From Dillenia suffruticosa (taxonomy: Eukaryota > Streptophyta > Magnoliopsida > Dilleniales > Dilleniaceae), in contig JAVTVX010000013.1 in assembly GCA_033439265.1 (NCBI GenBank), positions 7,404,501-7,468,500 on the forward strand: a stretch of 64,000 nucleotides of DNA, given 5' to 3'. The notes below the pieces were generated by a model. It worked only from the letters and a program-made list of their open reading frames with translations. It was not told the origin of the DNA and searched no databases. Shown here piece after piece: positions 11,293 through 24,700 of the stretch. Every line of letters starts with the position of its first letter. Positions within the stretch are counted from its first letter, which is position 1. A program made the translations under genes and the position numbers.

Positions 11293-12600
11293 GAGGCATG
11301 GGACAAGATTTGGGGATAGAGAGAGTGATGTGGTCTGCGAAAAAGTTATAACTAAATTTAATTGATATTAGATAAAATTTTTAATATAAAAAGTTATTGA
11401 CATAATAATAATATTAATCAATATTTTACTTTTATATAATACTTTTAATTAAAATCTAAGTTTTATTTATAAAACTCATTTGTGTTTTGATTGAAAAATA
11501 TTATGAGTAATATAAACAAAATAGAGACAAATTGAACTAAATTGAAATAAATCAAGATTTTTCAAATGATGCTTGAGAATACTAGCCCATTTGGTAAAAT
11601 TATTTTGAAAAGTTTATAAACTACTAAAACTCATATAATACTCTTAGAGATTGTAAGTTTCTATATCTTATGATCAAAATATCTTGTTAAAATATTTGTA
11701 TAAAATAAGATGAAATAATTTATAAATGTATCATGTGAGCTTATAAATTGTTGTTATGTTCAGTACTGATAGGCTTTAATAAATCATTTTTAGTATTGAA
11801 ATAACTAAGATGATAAAATATCGTCACTATTATCTAAATAGTTATTTATTAATATGCAAAAGAATAAATGTGAGATAATTAAATATTAATAAGGGGAATT
11901 TAGTTACTTTATAGTTTAAAATAAAATAATTTATAATCTGTATTAAAAAAATTCGGGTAAAACTACTTTATTTCTTTAAAGAAGGGATAAGAAATAAACA
12001 TCTTATTTTTACCCTAATAAGCTATTTTAGGAAAAAATTGCTAGGCAAATTTATTGAGTTAATAAGATTTCAAATATTTTATAAAATGCTTTGACAAGCT
12101 TAAGAGCTTAACGTTACAGATGTTTGGGTAAACTATTCTATGTTTTTTATATTAAATTTTATTTCAAATATATTTTATCTAAACTAAAAGTATTTTTATC
12201 AAAATGTAGAATTATTTGAGAAAAATAAACGTTTCATTAAAAATATAAAATAGTCGATACATGAATAAATTTAAGACTAGATATAAATTTAGTTTACTTT
12301 TAAATATGAGAAGAGATTGCATATAAAAACAATTTATGTAGTTATTCAATTTTATGAAAAATCAATTTTGTTTGTATCAATTTCGTTAGTTAATAATACG
12401 AGATAGATAAGATAAATAAAGTGAGTTATAAATTAAATGTGCCTAATTTTAAATGACAAACCATCTTAATATATTATTTTTTTTACTTAATTTAAAAGAT
12501 ATTTTAGTTAATTAAAAATTATTTAAATTTAATTTTTTAAATATAAATTAGTTGTTTAATTTATTTGATCCATATTATAACCATCCTACGATTGCCAGAC
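11293..12600. other. AT-rich intergenic spacer upstream of the SPOT1-like gene
   Basis: No gene is seen. The stretch is very AT-rich, with repeated short words of the type TTGGTAAAATTATTTT (about 11590) and TTGGGTAAACTATT (about 12124) that hint at an old MITE or duplicated piece, but no terminal inverted repeats could be established. Its right end should contain the promoter of the gene starting at 12740. Confidence 0.4.
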
Positions 12601-12739
12601 CAGGAGTGGGAGGTGAGCGCGTCTATTGTTCCCAATGATTCAATTAAAATATTGAGAGAGAGGGGGAGGGAGCTGGGGTGCGGTGTTTTAGGGCAGGAGT
12701 TGGCAGTGAAGACTCCGAAGACTGCAGTGCAGTGCGGTG
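12601..12739 (+). promoter_or_regulatory. Probable 5' UTR / promoter-proximal region of the SPOT1-like gene
   Basis: Composition changes abruptly from AT-rich to G-rich text (GAGAGAGAGGGGGAGGGAGC at about 12652-12671) just before the ATG at 12740, as is common for plant 5' UTRs. No clear TATA box was fixed. Confidence 0.4.
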
Positions 12740-12796
12740 ATGGATGGAAGTTGCAGATCTCTGTCTTTCTTAATCACAATTGTACTGCTGTTACTG
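12740..12796 (+). CDS. SPOT1: Exon 1 of the SPOT1-like gene: signal-peptide core
   Basis: This 57-base exon encodes 19 residues, [10 protein letters not shown] followed by LITIVLLLL, then a GTAAAATG donor. Joined in phase to the acceptor TTATCAG before 26248 it continues FIAARSHG, giving a textbook signal peptide (hydrophobic core, then small residues before a likely cleavage site), followed by the conserved SPYGTHKS start of the mature protein. I chose this ATG because it is the only upstream start seen that supplies a signal sequence in the right phase. The assignment is by inference from phase and hydrophobicity; the 13.45-kb intron makes transcript evidence desirable. Confidence 0.7.
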
Positions 12797-15700
12797 GTAA
12801 AATGCTTTCTATCATAAAGTTGCACGATTGTATATGTAATTTTGTTCCTTTTTATCATCTAGGGTCTGTTTATTTACATTTAGGTTACAGCAGCCATGAT
12901 TGCCATTTCTCATGAGAATAAAGCCTACCCTTGATGTTTACTGCGCCTTAATAGCAGGATGGGACGACAAAAGATGGTGGTGGTGGTGGTGGTGGTGGTG
13001 GTGGTTGTGGGAGGGGGGAGGAATTTGTTAATGAATATGGGATACTTCCAGTTTTTTATCGCAAATGTCCCTTGCAAGTTGAACCCTCTAGTCTTTAAAA
13101 AAAAAAAAATCAAATTGATAGATGTGCTTCTGATGTTCAGTGAATATTTGGATCATGAATTAACGAGAAAGGGCTGACCTATTTGTAACAAAGACATTCT
13201 GTTGCGTCTTGATTATGTGGGTTGATTTATAAAACATAATTATTCTTAAATATAACGGCAGAGAATAAAAGTGGGGTAACCTGTGGTTATAGGAATTGCT
13301 TTCAAGATTAAGGAGATCAGAAAAAATGAGTTATGGTTGCCAAATCAGTTGCGTATACAGTTGGGTGCAAGAAATTGATAGAAAGCAAGAAGGTAGCCAA
13401 TAAGAAGGGAAAAAAATATGAAGAGTTGAAGGCCATTTGAGTAGGAATTATACGAATCTCATTGATCACTCGTATGTTTTAACGCATCAAAGAGTCTTTT
13501 ACTGTCTAAATCATCTATAACTAATATTCAATTTATTAAGATCAACCCTAGAATTAAGAGTTTTCTGCCCACTACTATTTTAGAGAGCCCCTTGTGGAAC
13601 TTGTAGTTCTCAAAGAAAAAAAAAATTGTGGCAAGAGACTTTCTTATTTCTATGGTGCTGTTAGATTGATGATTCTCCAACTTGTAGGTGCTTATTGAGG
13701 CATGCAGCTTTGAATAGACAAGGAAATGAGGTGTTGGAATTTTTATATGAGTGGTGAATCCTACATCAGATAAATTGTGGATGAGTGAGTTTTGTATATG
13801 CAGAGTTGGCCCAGCCAATACCAGCTTAAGGTTTTGGCCAGAATGTTTGTGTTTAACTTTGTATGGGAAGTCAATGTAGCTCCTTTACTAGTATATATAT
13901 GTATGTTTGTATTTTCAATCAAATGTATCTGTTAGTTAACAAATGGAAATTGCTTGCATTTTTTTTATTATTTATTTGGTCAAATATGATGCTAGATTTC
14001 ATACAAATGGCACTAATATGACGAAAGATGAATTTTTTGCTTGCTTTATTTAATAATTCTTTCATCTGTGCCTAAGAAAGAAAATGAGGAAGACAAGAAG
14101 GATAGATGTATATATTTTAAACTCTCTCTCTCTCTCGCGGTACACATGGAGGAACAGCCTAGGATGTAGGAAACCCGAGCTGCCCAGCTTCCTTCCTCTC
14201 TATTATCCTCAACTTCACCTTCCTTGACCACCTCTCGAGACCCTCTCCCCTACTTCTCTAATCCCTGAAGCATCTCCACTTTGATGATGATGGAGCTGTT
14301 GTCAACGCCTCCACCAAGTATGAAGTATCTACCACTGTAGCTGGAGGATCTAGGCCTTCCTGCCCGACCTGATCTCAGCTAGGTTTGAAGCTTTGCTGAG
14401 CAGTTCTCAATTGGTGGTGCTGCTGCCATAAATGTCTATGGCACAGGCATCACTTTCCAAATAGTTTATTTAAAGCCGTTGGGTGAAGTTTTGGTCGCTA
14501 GGTTTGGGAACTATCAAGCAATTGCTCCAGGGAATTTCAATTTGTTGGGGGTCCTTACCAGGTTCTTTGCTTCATCTTCCAGTGTGAGCAACCATGATCC
14601 TCCTCAATCTCTAAGTGAGAGAGATGAGAGAAACATCATCATCCTTGATTCCTAGTGAGAGAGATGAGAGAAACATCCTTCTTTTATTTTATTCCTTCCA
14701 TTATTTTGATTTCTTTCTTCTTCTCCCTCTCTTTGTCATCTAAGCGCACAAAAGAAAATTATTATCATTTTTTGTTGGAGAAAGAAGCATAAAAGATAAT
14801 TTTTATTTTTATTTTTTTATTATACTAGTGCCAATGTCATAACACGTGTGGCCGAAATAATAATAAAAATGCCACGTAAGTAATTTCCATTTGTTAACTA
14901 ATATATAACTTAATTTTAAAAGTAAAGTTACTACATTAAAATAAAAGAAACCAATAGAGGTACTTAAATGAGAAAAAGAGCAATATACAAGTCCTTATGG
15001 TGTGATTGTGATTATTCCATAAGTATCTTGTGAGTGCAATTCCCAGTAAGCGGTACTAGCCACCCATTTAGCTCGGTATAACAGGAGTGGTCCAAGGAGA
15101 TGGAATTGTGCGCAATGCCATGGTTTTTGTCCCTTCCTTGGTCAATCAGTACTTTTGCCAATTTGCTATGGCTGAGTGGCTCAATGGTTAAATAGCTTAT
15201 CATGAACATTGGGACACGGATATTATTGGAAGTTATGTGCAGGTAATGAATCCCACGTCTAATAAACTGTGGGTGGGTGAATTGTTTATATGTTGACTTG
15301 GCTCAACACCTATCATTAGCAGCTTAAGTTTTTGCATCAAAATTTGTGCCTAACTTAGTGTGTATACACTCTATAATAACACCTCAAGTATCCCTCCAAT
15401 GTGCTTTCGACAAAAAGACAGTTTCTGGTTCCCTTGTCTTGTGTTCTGGATAAGGAGTAGGACCTTCAATGGAGAGGAAAATCACCAGATATTCTCATAA
15501 AATCAATTGGTTTAGGATCTTGAAACTTAACAAAGTTACACTATTATAGAAAGAAATTTTAGAAACTTCTGTTTTCATTTAATTTATTCATTTATTTTTG
15601 ATGCATGTAATGTTGAAATTTGAAAGAAAGATCACAAATTATAAGAAAAAAGACTGCAGAATTTATTGCATTTTGTGAACAAGACATTAGCTTTGTTTGA

Positions 15701-18700
15701 ACATTTGTTCATGAGTTTTAAAGGGAAGGATGAGAGGTATTTATAGGAGAAAAAGGGAGAATTTTGGGAGGACAAATGATGGCCCTCCAACAGCCAGAAT
15801 TCTGGCCGTTGGAGGGCCTCCAACAGCGAGCAGAACTAGCCGTTGGAATCCTTTCCAATGGCTAGTCTGCTGGCTGTTGGGGAAGGGCTTCAAGCCCTCC
15901 TTTCTTGGGCTGGAAGAGGGCCCTTCCTTGGGCCTGATGAGGCTTCTTCTTGGGCTGAATTGTTTTACCAAATATGCCTTGAGAGTGGGCTGAAGGTCTT
16001 GATTTGTTTGGAGAGGAATTGCAATACTCATCTTCAACTCTTCTTTCAATACTCCCCCTCAAGTTGGGTGTGTATATGTCTATGACACCCAACTTGCGTA
16101 CACACTTGAGAAGGTGACTAGCAGTTCCTGCCTTGGTAAAGATGTCCGCCACTTGATGATCACTTCTAGTAAAAAAGAGGGTAATGAGTTTATCTTCGAT
16201 CTTTTGTCTCACAAAGTGACAATCTATTTCGATTTACTTTGTTCTTTCATGAAATATCGGATTTGAAGCTATGTGAATTGCTAATTGATTGTCACAATAC
16301 AAATGAATTGGAGTTGGAACTGATAATCCAAGTTCCTCGATTAGAGCTCTTAGCCAAACTATCTCACTTGTTGCGGCTGCCATTGCTCTATATTCTGCTT
16401 TAGCACTTGATCTTGATACGGCATGTTGTTTTTTACTTTTCCATACTACCAAATTTCCTCCAACAAACATGCAATATCCAAGAGTTGATTGCTTATCTTC
16501 CGAATCTCTAGCCCAATATGCATCGCAATAACCCGTGATTTCTGAGCTGTTGTTCTTTTTCATCCAAATTCCCATGCCTAAAAACTGCTTTAAGTAGTGA
16601 AGAATTATTTCTGCGGCTCTCCAATGCTTCTTCTTGGGTCGGTGCATATGTTGGCCTACTTGACTCACAGCAAATGATATATCCGGTATAGTTATATTGA
16701 GATATATCAGCCTCCCAACGAGTCTTTGATATCTTTGCTCATCCTCATATTTTTCATCATCATCTTTGAGACCATAAGAGGAGTTTATGGGGCTGCATGT
16801 AGGTTTGGCACCTAATTTCCCGGTTTCCTTCAAAAGGTCAATCACATATTTTCTTTGTGATGGGACAAGCCCATTTGGACAATAGGCAAGTTCTATCCCT
16901 AAGAAGTACTTTAGTTTTCCTAAATCTTTGATATCAAACTTTGTTTGAAGAAATCCCCTTACTTGATTGATTAAGCCTAAATCATTTCGGTTATAATTAT
17001 GTCATCTACATAAACTAGGATATCAATAATATTTTCATTTTGTTTCTTAACAAAAAAAAAAAATGTATCACTATTGCATTTTTGGAAATTATTGTTAAGA
17101 AGAGTAGAGCTAAATTTGGCATACCATACTCTAGGATTGTCTTGACGAGATAAGCTCGGGGGAACTTTCATATACACCTCTTCTTCTAGGTTTCGTTGAA
17201 AAAAAGCATTTGCTACATCCATTTGAAACATGGGCCAAGAGTGATTGATGGCAAGGGGTATCAAGACACGAATTGTGTTCATCTTGGCTACCGGAGCATA
17301 TGTCTCCTTATAGTTTATTCCATAAGCTTGAGCGAAACCCTTTGCAACTAATCTTGTCTTGTACCTCTCTATGCTTCCATCACTCTTGTGCTTAATCTTG
17401 TAGACCCACTTGCATCCCACAACTCTTTTTCCCTTTGGAAGAGATGATATCTCCCATGTTCCATTCTTTATTAAGGCATCTATTTATTCTTTTATGGCTT
17501 AGACCCATTGAGGATGATGTTTGGTTTCTTCAAAGTTCCTTGGTTCTTGGTGTTGATCTAAGTTTCTTTTGAAGGCTTGGTGGCTCAAGGAAACATGTAA
17601 GGTTGTATGGTAGTCACAAATGGGATATCTTCGTCTCATCCACTCCGATGGAGGAAGTCTAAGTCTTGTTGATCTTTTAAGAGGAGGATCATTTTGTTCT
17701 TCTAAAACTTGCTCTTGTTCCAAATCAACTCCCCCTTCCTCTTGGTCCGTTTCATGATCAGAATGAGAAGAGGCCGATTCTTCTTCGGATGGATGGTCAT
17801 CTTCCCTTTGAATTGGTTCTTCTTCTTCATTTAGTTGTGGTGGATCCTTGATGGTAGGAAGTACTACATTCCAATGATCTTGGTCACCTTTCTCCCTTGA
17901 GTGCTCTTGGTTCTTCATTTATGCAAAATAAGGTTCATTTTTCACAAATATCACATCTTTAAATGTATATAGTTTGTTAGTTAAAGGATCATCTTTTCCA
18001 AAGGTGGAATAATATAAGCACACACATTTTTTTCATTTTTCATCTAGTTTGTTTCTAAAATATGCTAGTACATGTACATGGCAAGTGCATTAAAAAACTT
18101 TTAAATGAGAAATATTAGGTTTCTATTAAGAAGAAGCTCTAAGGGGGACTTTCCTCCTTGAACTTTCCTCCTAGGACGTTTGTGGGCATAAGGTTTATAA
18201 GGTGAGCTGCTATTTTTATGAGTTCACTCCAAAATTCTTTGGGAACATTGGCATAGAACATCATTGCTCTAGCTGTTTCCAAAAGATGCCTATTTTTTCA
18301 TTTGACAACTCTATTTTGTTGTGAAGTGTATACACATGACTTTTGATGAATAATCCCCTTTTCTTTCGGGAAATCCTCAAAGACATTACTAGTGTATTCA
18401 CCCCATGATCGGATCTAAGTATTTTGATATTGACATTGAATTGTTTAGTCACATATTTATAATAGCACTTAAGGGCTTCAAAAACTTCAGTCTTAGTGAC
18501 TAACAAATATACCCAAGTGTACCTTGTTTTATGATCAATGAATATCACAAAGTATTTAAAACCATTATAAGACACTATGGGTGAAGTCCAGACATCAGAA
18601 TGAATTAATTCAAATGCTAAATGGTGTTTGAAATCGGATAATACATTCTAGTTTGTTTTCCAAGAATACAAGCTTTGCATTGCCTATTTTCTATTTCTTT

Positions 18701-21700
18701 ATTTGGAAATAGGCGTTTCAAAGCTAGATCTTCGGGATGTCTTACGCGAGCATGCCATAAAAAAGATGCCTGATTTTGGACTTCAAAAGCTTGGTTTTCT
18801 TGTTCCAAGTAGTATAAGTTGTTCTTTTTAAACCCCTTTCCAATCAAGAGATTCGACTTGAGATCCTGAAATACAACTTGGTTAGGATCGAAAATGACTT
18901 TGCATCCTAGATCTTTAGTTAATTTGCTAATGGATAAAAGGTTGGATTTGAATTTTGGCACATATAGGGCTTTGGTTTTCTTGCCAAGAACTTCAACTTC
19001 AGCCATGTGATCAATTTCTAGTTTTTAACGATTAGCTACTTTGACAATCTTATGGTCAGATAGAGGAATAAATCTTTCAATTTTGTTTTTATCTTTGACC
19101 ATATGATTGTGACAACCGGAATCTATAAGCCAATTATTGAAATGAGATGAGTTTAGATTGTTACCCGAATGAAGAGCAACTGGACTGATGATCTTTTGTA
19201 TTTCCTTCCTCATTTCCTTTTGCATTTCTTCCATTTTGGTTTCAAGGGCAGCAACTTGAGAAACTTGTTAGGCATATGCTGGTTGTTCCATCTCCTTCTT
19301 AGTTGATTTGGGCCTCAGTTGAGGATGAAGAAACCAACACTTCTCTCTTTTGTGACCCGGCTTTTTACAATGGTGCACACTTCCCTTTTTGTGAAATTTT
19401 GAGCTTTGTTGGCTGCATGATCTTCTTGAGTTGTTTTGAAGGCCTGAGGTTCAGATTTGAGCTTGGATGATTCTTCAAGCGCCATACTAGTTTCAGCTTT
19501 TTGGATCATGAATTGAATTTCTTGGAATGAAGGAAAAAGCTTTATTCTAAGAATTTCTTGGCGGATTGTAGTATACTCATCTCCTAGACCCATGAGAAGA
19601 CCAAAGGTCATGTCTTCATCATTTCTTTGAAGTAGGGTCTTGAGATTTGTAGCAGAAGGCCTTAATAAATTGAGTTCATTCTATAGATCTCTATATTCTC
19701 CAAAGTATTCAGGTAGAATTTTACCTCCTTTTTGAATCTTGAAGATCTTCTTTTTTAACTCGAAGATCCGCCCGGTGTTGGTCTCTTGCCCATAAAGTGT
19801 ATGCATTTGATCCCACAAGGCCTTTGCATTAGGAATGCATATGACCATTGTTTTGTGGGTCTTGTCAAGAGATATTTGAAATAGCACCACCACTTGATCA
19901 TCACGTTTCTTCCATGCTTTGAATGAAGGATCAGCATCATCTAAGGGGTCCTCCAAAATATGATTTTTGTGGTTGAAGAAATTTAAGGACCTCTTGATGG
20001 TGTCTTGCCATGCATTGTAGTTTGTGACATCTAGAAGAATGGAAATGAATATGGAGGTTCTAATTTGTGGTGGAGGATCACCAAGACCGGAGGAAGAAGT
20101 ATAGAGGCCTGCTCTGATATCATGTTGAAATTTTGAAAGAAAGATCACAAATTATAAGAAAAAAGACTGCAGAATTTTATTGCATTTTGTGAACAAGACA
20201 CTAGCTTTGTTTGAACATTTGTTCATGAGTTACAAAGGGAAGGATGTGAGGTATTTATAGGAGAAAAAGGGAGAATTTTGGGAGGACAAATGATGTCCCT
20301 CCAACAGCTAGCAAAACTAGCCGTTGGAATCCTTTCCAACAGCTAGTCTGCTGGCTGTTGGGGAAGGGCTTCAAGCCCTCCCTTCTTGGGCTGGAAGAGG
20401 CCCCTTCCTTAATTCTCCTTGAGAGTGGGCTGAAGGTTGTTGAAATGAAGGAGAATTAACGATCCTCTTTGTAAGCCATCAAAGGGACAGATTTTTCCTA
20501 TTTTAAGTCCAGTCTGTCCAGCCCATTTAGGGACCCAAATTGGGCCCTAAATGGGCTCAGCCAGTGGGCATCCGCTGGGTCCTTTAGGACCAAGACTTTT
20601 TCATCTCAAAGGGGCCCATAAAGGGCCCCAACAGTCTTTCAAGGAGCTGTTGGGTCTGCCCCAATGGCTCGTAAAATATAGCTGTTGGGGACAGCCCCAA
20701 CGGCCAGAAAAGGAGAGGGTAGTGCCCTCTCCATTCTCTTTTTTCTCTTTAGCTCTCTCTCTCTTCTTTCTCTATAAATAGGGCTTTTAGTGGCTCTTTG
20801 AAGGCATGAAAAAATGCTCACAAGTTGTATGCAAATTCTCTCAAAATATCAATGATATTTTGAATTTTTATTCAAAGCATTTTGTACATTTCTTTTGCAC
20901 AATTCAACATGGTATTAGAGCAGGCAATGCTCCATCTTCGCAACACAAAAAATCACTCAAATTGGGTAGATATCATACAAAAATTGCTGAATTTATGCGA
21001 TGATTTAAGCCTCCTTTTGAAAGAGTTATTTGGAGCATTCAAATTCTTGGAGCTATAGAGGAAGTTGCATCAAAACACCTCAAATATAAAAGCGTTTCTA
21101 CATTACGAAGAAATAAAGGTCACCATTCAGCAAATAAAGGCATCCAAAATGCGTCAAAATAAAAACCAAATTCTGAATGGAGGGAAAGTCTTCGCTGCTA
21201 CAATGGAGCAGCAACAAAATGCATCCATTCCTCTCAAATCAGGCCACCAAGCTGCTGCACACTATGCAGATCCTTTATCATCAATAAGAGCCAAGTGTGA
21301 TGAGTTTCAAATCAAGTTAAATGAGTGCATAAAAGATCTACCACAGCCGGCCTAAAAAGAAAGACATCTCTCAAGTTCTATCCCTATTTAGCTCACAAGC
21401 AAAAGATCAAATTTCAGTCTCTATGATGGCCAAATGCACTGATCTCCAAGCAAAGGCAAATGAGCGCCTAAAGGGGCTTCATGAATCAGCTCAACAAAGA
21501 AGATCTTATGCTTCCGTGGTGACCGGAAGTGTTGCTCAATGTGCAGCTTTTCAAGATAAACCGTATATTCACTTGAAAAGTTTTCAACATTCAACGCACA
21601 TAGATAGTAACAATCAAAACCCTATCTCTTCTTTAAGCTCCTAAAAATTTCTTATAGGTTTCGGAATTGATCATCACATGATTAGGGATAGGAGAAAAAT

Positions 21701-24700
21701 CAAACGTTTTAAAAATCTCCCTAACCAAAGAGTAGTGTGTGTTGCTAATGGACAAAATCTAGAAGTAAAACAAATGGGAGAAGTTGAAATTTTTGGAAAA
21801 TCTACAAGTGCTTTATATGTTCCCCAACTTACTTCCGATCTTTTGTCTATTAGCAAGATTACAAAGGATCAAGGGTGTAGGACCACCTTTGATCTGGACA
21901 CAGTCACATTTCATGTTCTAAAGACAAATCAATTGATTGGCAGAGGAACTCAAAAGGGAGGCCTATATTACTTAGATCAAGAGCATTATGCACTCACTGC
22001 CCACATTAATGATGATGCTTCACTTTGGCATGCACGACTAGGACATCTAAACAATAAGGCATTGAAACTTCTTCCAAATTTGAGCATTGAAAACAAGCCT
22101 TGTGAAGCATGCATATTGGGGAAAGAAACAAGAACCACTTACCCTAGTTCGGAAAGCAAGTATATCTCTCCCTTTGAACTAGTACATTCGGACATTTGGA
22201 CTTTCCCTATCTTGTCACATCTAGGATACAAATACTTAATCATATTTATTGACCAGAAAACTAGGTACACATGGATATATGTTTTACATTCCAAGAATCA
22301 AGCTTTTGAGGCACTCAAAAGTTATTTCAAATATGCGACCAACTTATACAATGCCAAAATTAAGGTCCTTAGAACAGATCATGGTGGAGAATACACAAGC
22401 CACAAATTTGAAAACTTCTTAAGAAACAATGAGATCTTTCATCAAATGTCATGTGTTTACACACTCCAACAAAATGGGGTAGTCGAAAGGAAAAATAGAC
22501 ATATATTAGAAACCGCAAGAGCTATGATGATCCATGCCAATGTCCCAAAGAAATTTTGGTGTGATGCGGTTAAAATTGCAGTCCATGTAATGAACTTAAT
22601 GCTCACTGAAGTTTTAAAGGACTTATCACCATTAGAAGTCCTCTTAAGAAGAAAACAATGATCTCACATCTTAGAGTTTTTGGGTGTGTATGTTATATTC
22701 ACATTCCCTCACAATTTAGGGACAAATTAGATCATAGAGGTAGGAAATGCTTATTCCTAGGTTATGCATCATTTGATAGATGTTATGATCCTACAACTAA
22801 TAGAACATACACATCTAAGGATGTAATATTTGTAGAAAAAGAGTTTTTCTTTTCAGGAAAGGAGACACAAGAAGTACCCAAGGAAAATGCTCCAACAAAA
22901 ACTTGGGACTTCCTAGTTCTACCGTACCTACCGCCCTCTCAAATTGACGAAAGAAATGGTTCCCAAGATATGGCCCACTCTCAAAACAATGAAGAGGAAC
23001 CAGCATCTACCTCAAGGGGAGAACAACAAACAATGGAAGAAGAGACATCCGAGCAAGCTATGGAAGAATCGGATGCATCTCCGCCTCCTCTTCGAAGATC
23101 AACAAGGTTTAGACTTCCTCCATCGGAATGGATGAGTCAAAGATATCCAATTTGTGACATTATACCATCTCACATGTTTTCTTGAACCACCAAGCCTTCA
23201 TAAGAAACATAGATCAACATCAAGAGCCTAGAACCTTTGAAGAAGCCAAATATCATTCTCAATGGGTTCAAACCATGAAGGATGAGCTAGATGCCTTAGC
23301 TAAGAATGAGACATGAGAAATATCATTACTTCCAAAAGGAAAGAAAGCTGTGGGATGCAAATGAGTTTATAAGATCAAATATAAGAGTGATGGAAGCATT
23401 GATAAATACAAGGCAAGATTAGTGGCAAAGGGCTTCACTCAAGCAGATAGAGTAGATTACAAAGAGACATATGCACCGGTGGTCAAAATGAACACAATTC
23501 GGGTCTTATTATCTCTTGCAATTAACCACTCTTGGCCAATGTTTCAAATGGATGTAGCAAACGCGTTTCTCTAAGGGGACCTAGAAGAAGAAGTATATAT
23601 GAAAATTCCTCCTGGGTTTGCTCATCATAACAACAAAGTTTGCAAACTAAAGAAATCAATCTATGGTCTCAAACAATTTTTAAAAGCTTGGTACGCAAAA
23701 CTTTGAACTACTCTTCTCAATCATAATTTTAAGAAATGCAATAGTGATACATCTCTCTTTGTTAAACGGCAAGATGGAAAAATCATTATTGTGTTAGTTT
23801 ACGTAGATGATATAATCATAACCGGAAATGATTTAAATTTGATCAATCAAGTTAGAAAATTTCTCCAAACAAAATTTAACATTAAAGACTTAGAAAAACT
23901 AAAGTACTTCTTAGGGATAGAACTTATCTATTGTCCAAATGGGCTTGTTTTATCACAAAGAAAGTATGCTCTTGATCTTTTATAGGAAACAGGGAAGTTA
24001 GGTGCCAAGCCCGCATGTAGTCCCATCAACTCTTCCTACGGTCTCAAGGATCATGATGAAGAGTATGAAAATGAACAAAAATATCAAAGTTTTATAGGGA
24101 GATTGATCTATCTTACTATAACCAAGCCGGACATTTTATTCACCATGAGTCAAGTAAGCCAACACATGCATAAACAAAAAAGAAAGCATTGGAGAGCTAC
24201 ATAAAGGATTCTCCATTACCTAAAAGGCACTCCAGGCATGGGAATTTAGATGAAGGAAAACGGCAGCTCAGAAATTATAGGTTATTGTGATGCGGATCGG
24301 GCCAGAGACTCGGAAGATAGGCGATATACCTCAGGGTATTGCATGCTTGTTGGAGGAAATCTAGTGGCATGGAAGAGTAAAAAACAACATGTAGTATCAA
24401 GGTCAAGTGTAGAGGCAGAATATAGAGCTATGGTGGCGGCAACAAGCGAGATAGTTTGGTTAAAGGCTCTTATTGAAGAATTTGGATTCTCCGTCTCAAT
24501 CCCTATTCATCTTCATTGCAATAATTAATCGGCAATTCACATAGGTTCAATTCATGAAAGAATGAAGCACATCGAGATGGATTGTCACTTTGTGAGACAA
24601 AAGATTGAAGAAAAGCTCATCACTCGTAGCTTTACAAGGAGTGATCATCAAGTTGCTCATATTCTCACCAAGCCGGGAATCGCAAAACACATCCTCAAAA

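Noticed and set aside
11588-12136. Possible MITE bounded by TTTGGTAAA-like words
   Set aside because: The two words are in the same orientation, not inverted, and no target duplication is visible.
12565-12915. A 116-codon open frame over the start of the SPOT1-like gene
   Set aside because: It is in another frame than the signal-peptide exon, runs through its donor into the intron, and has no recognisable content.
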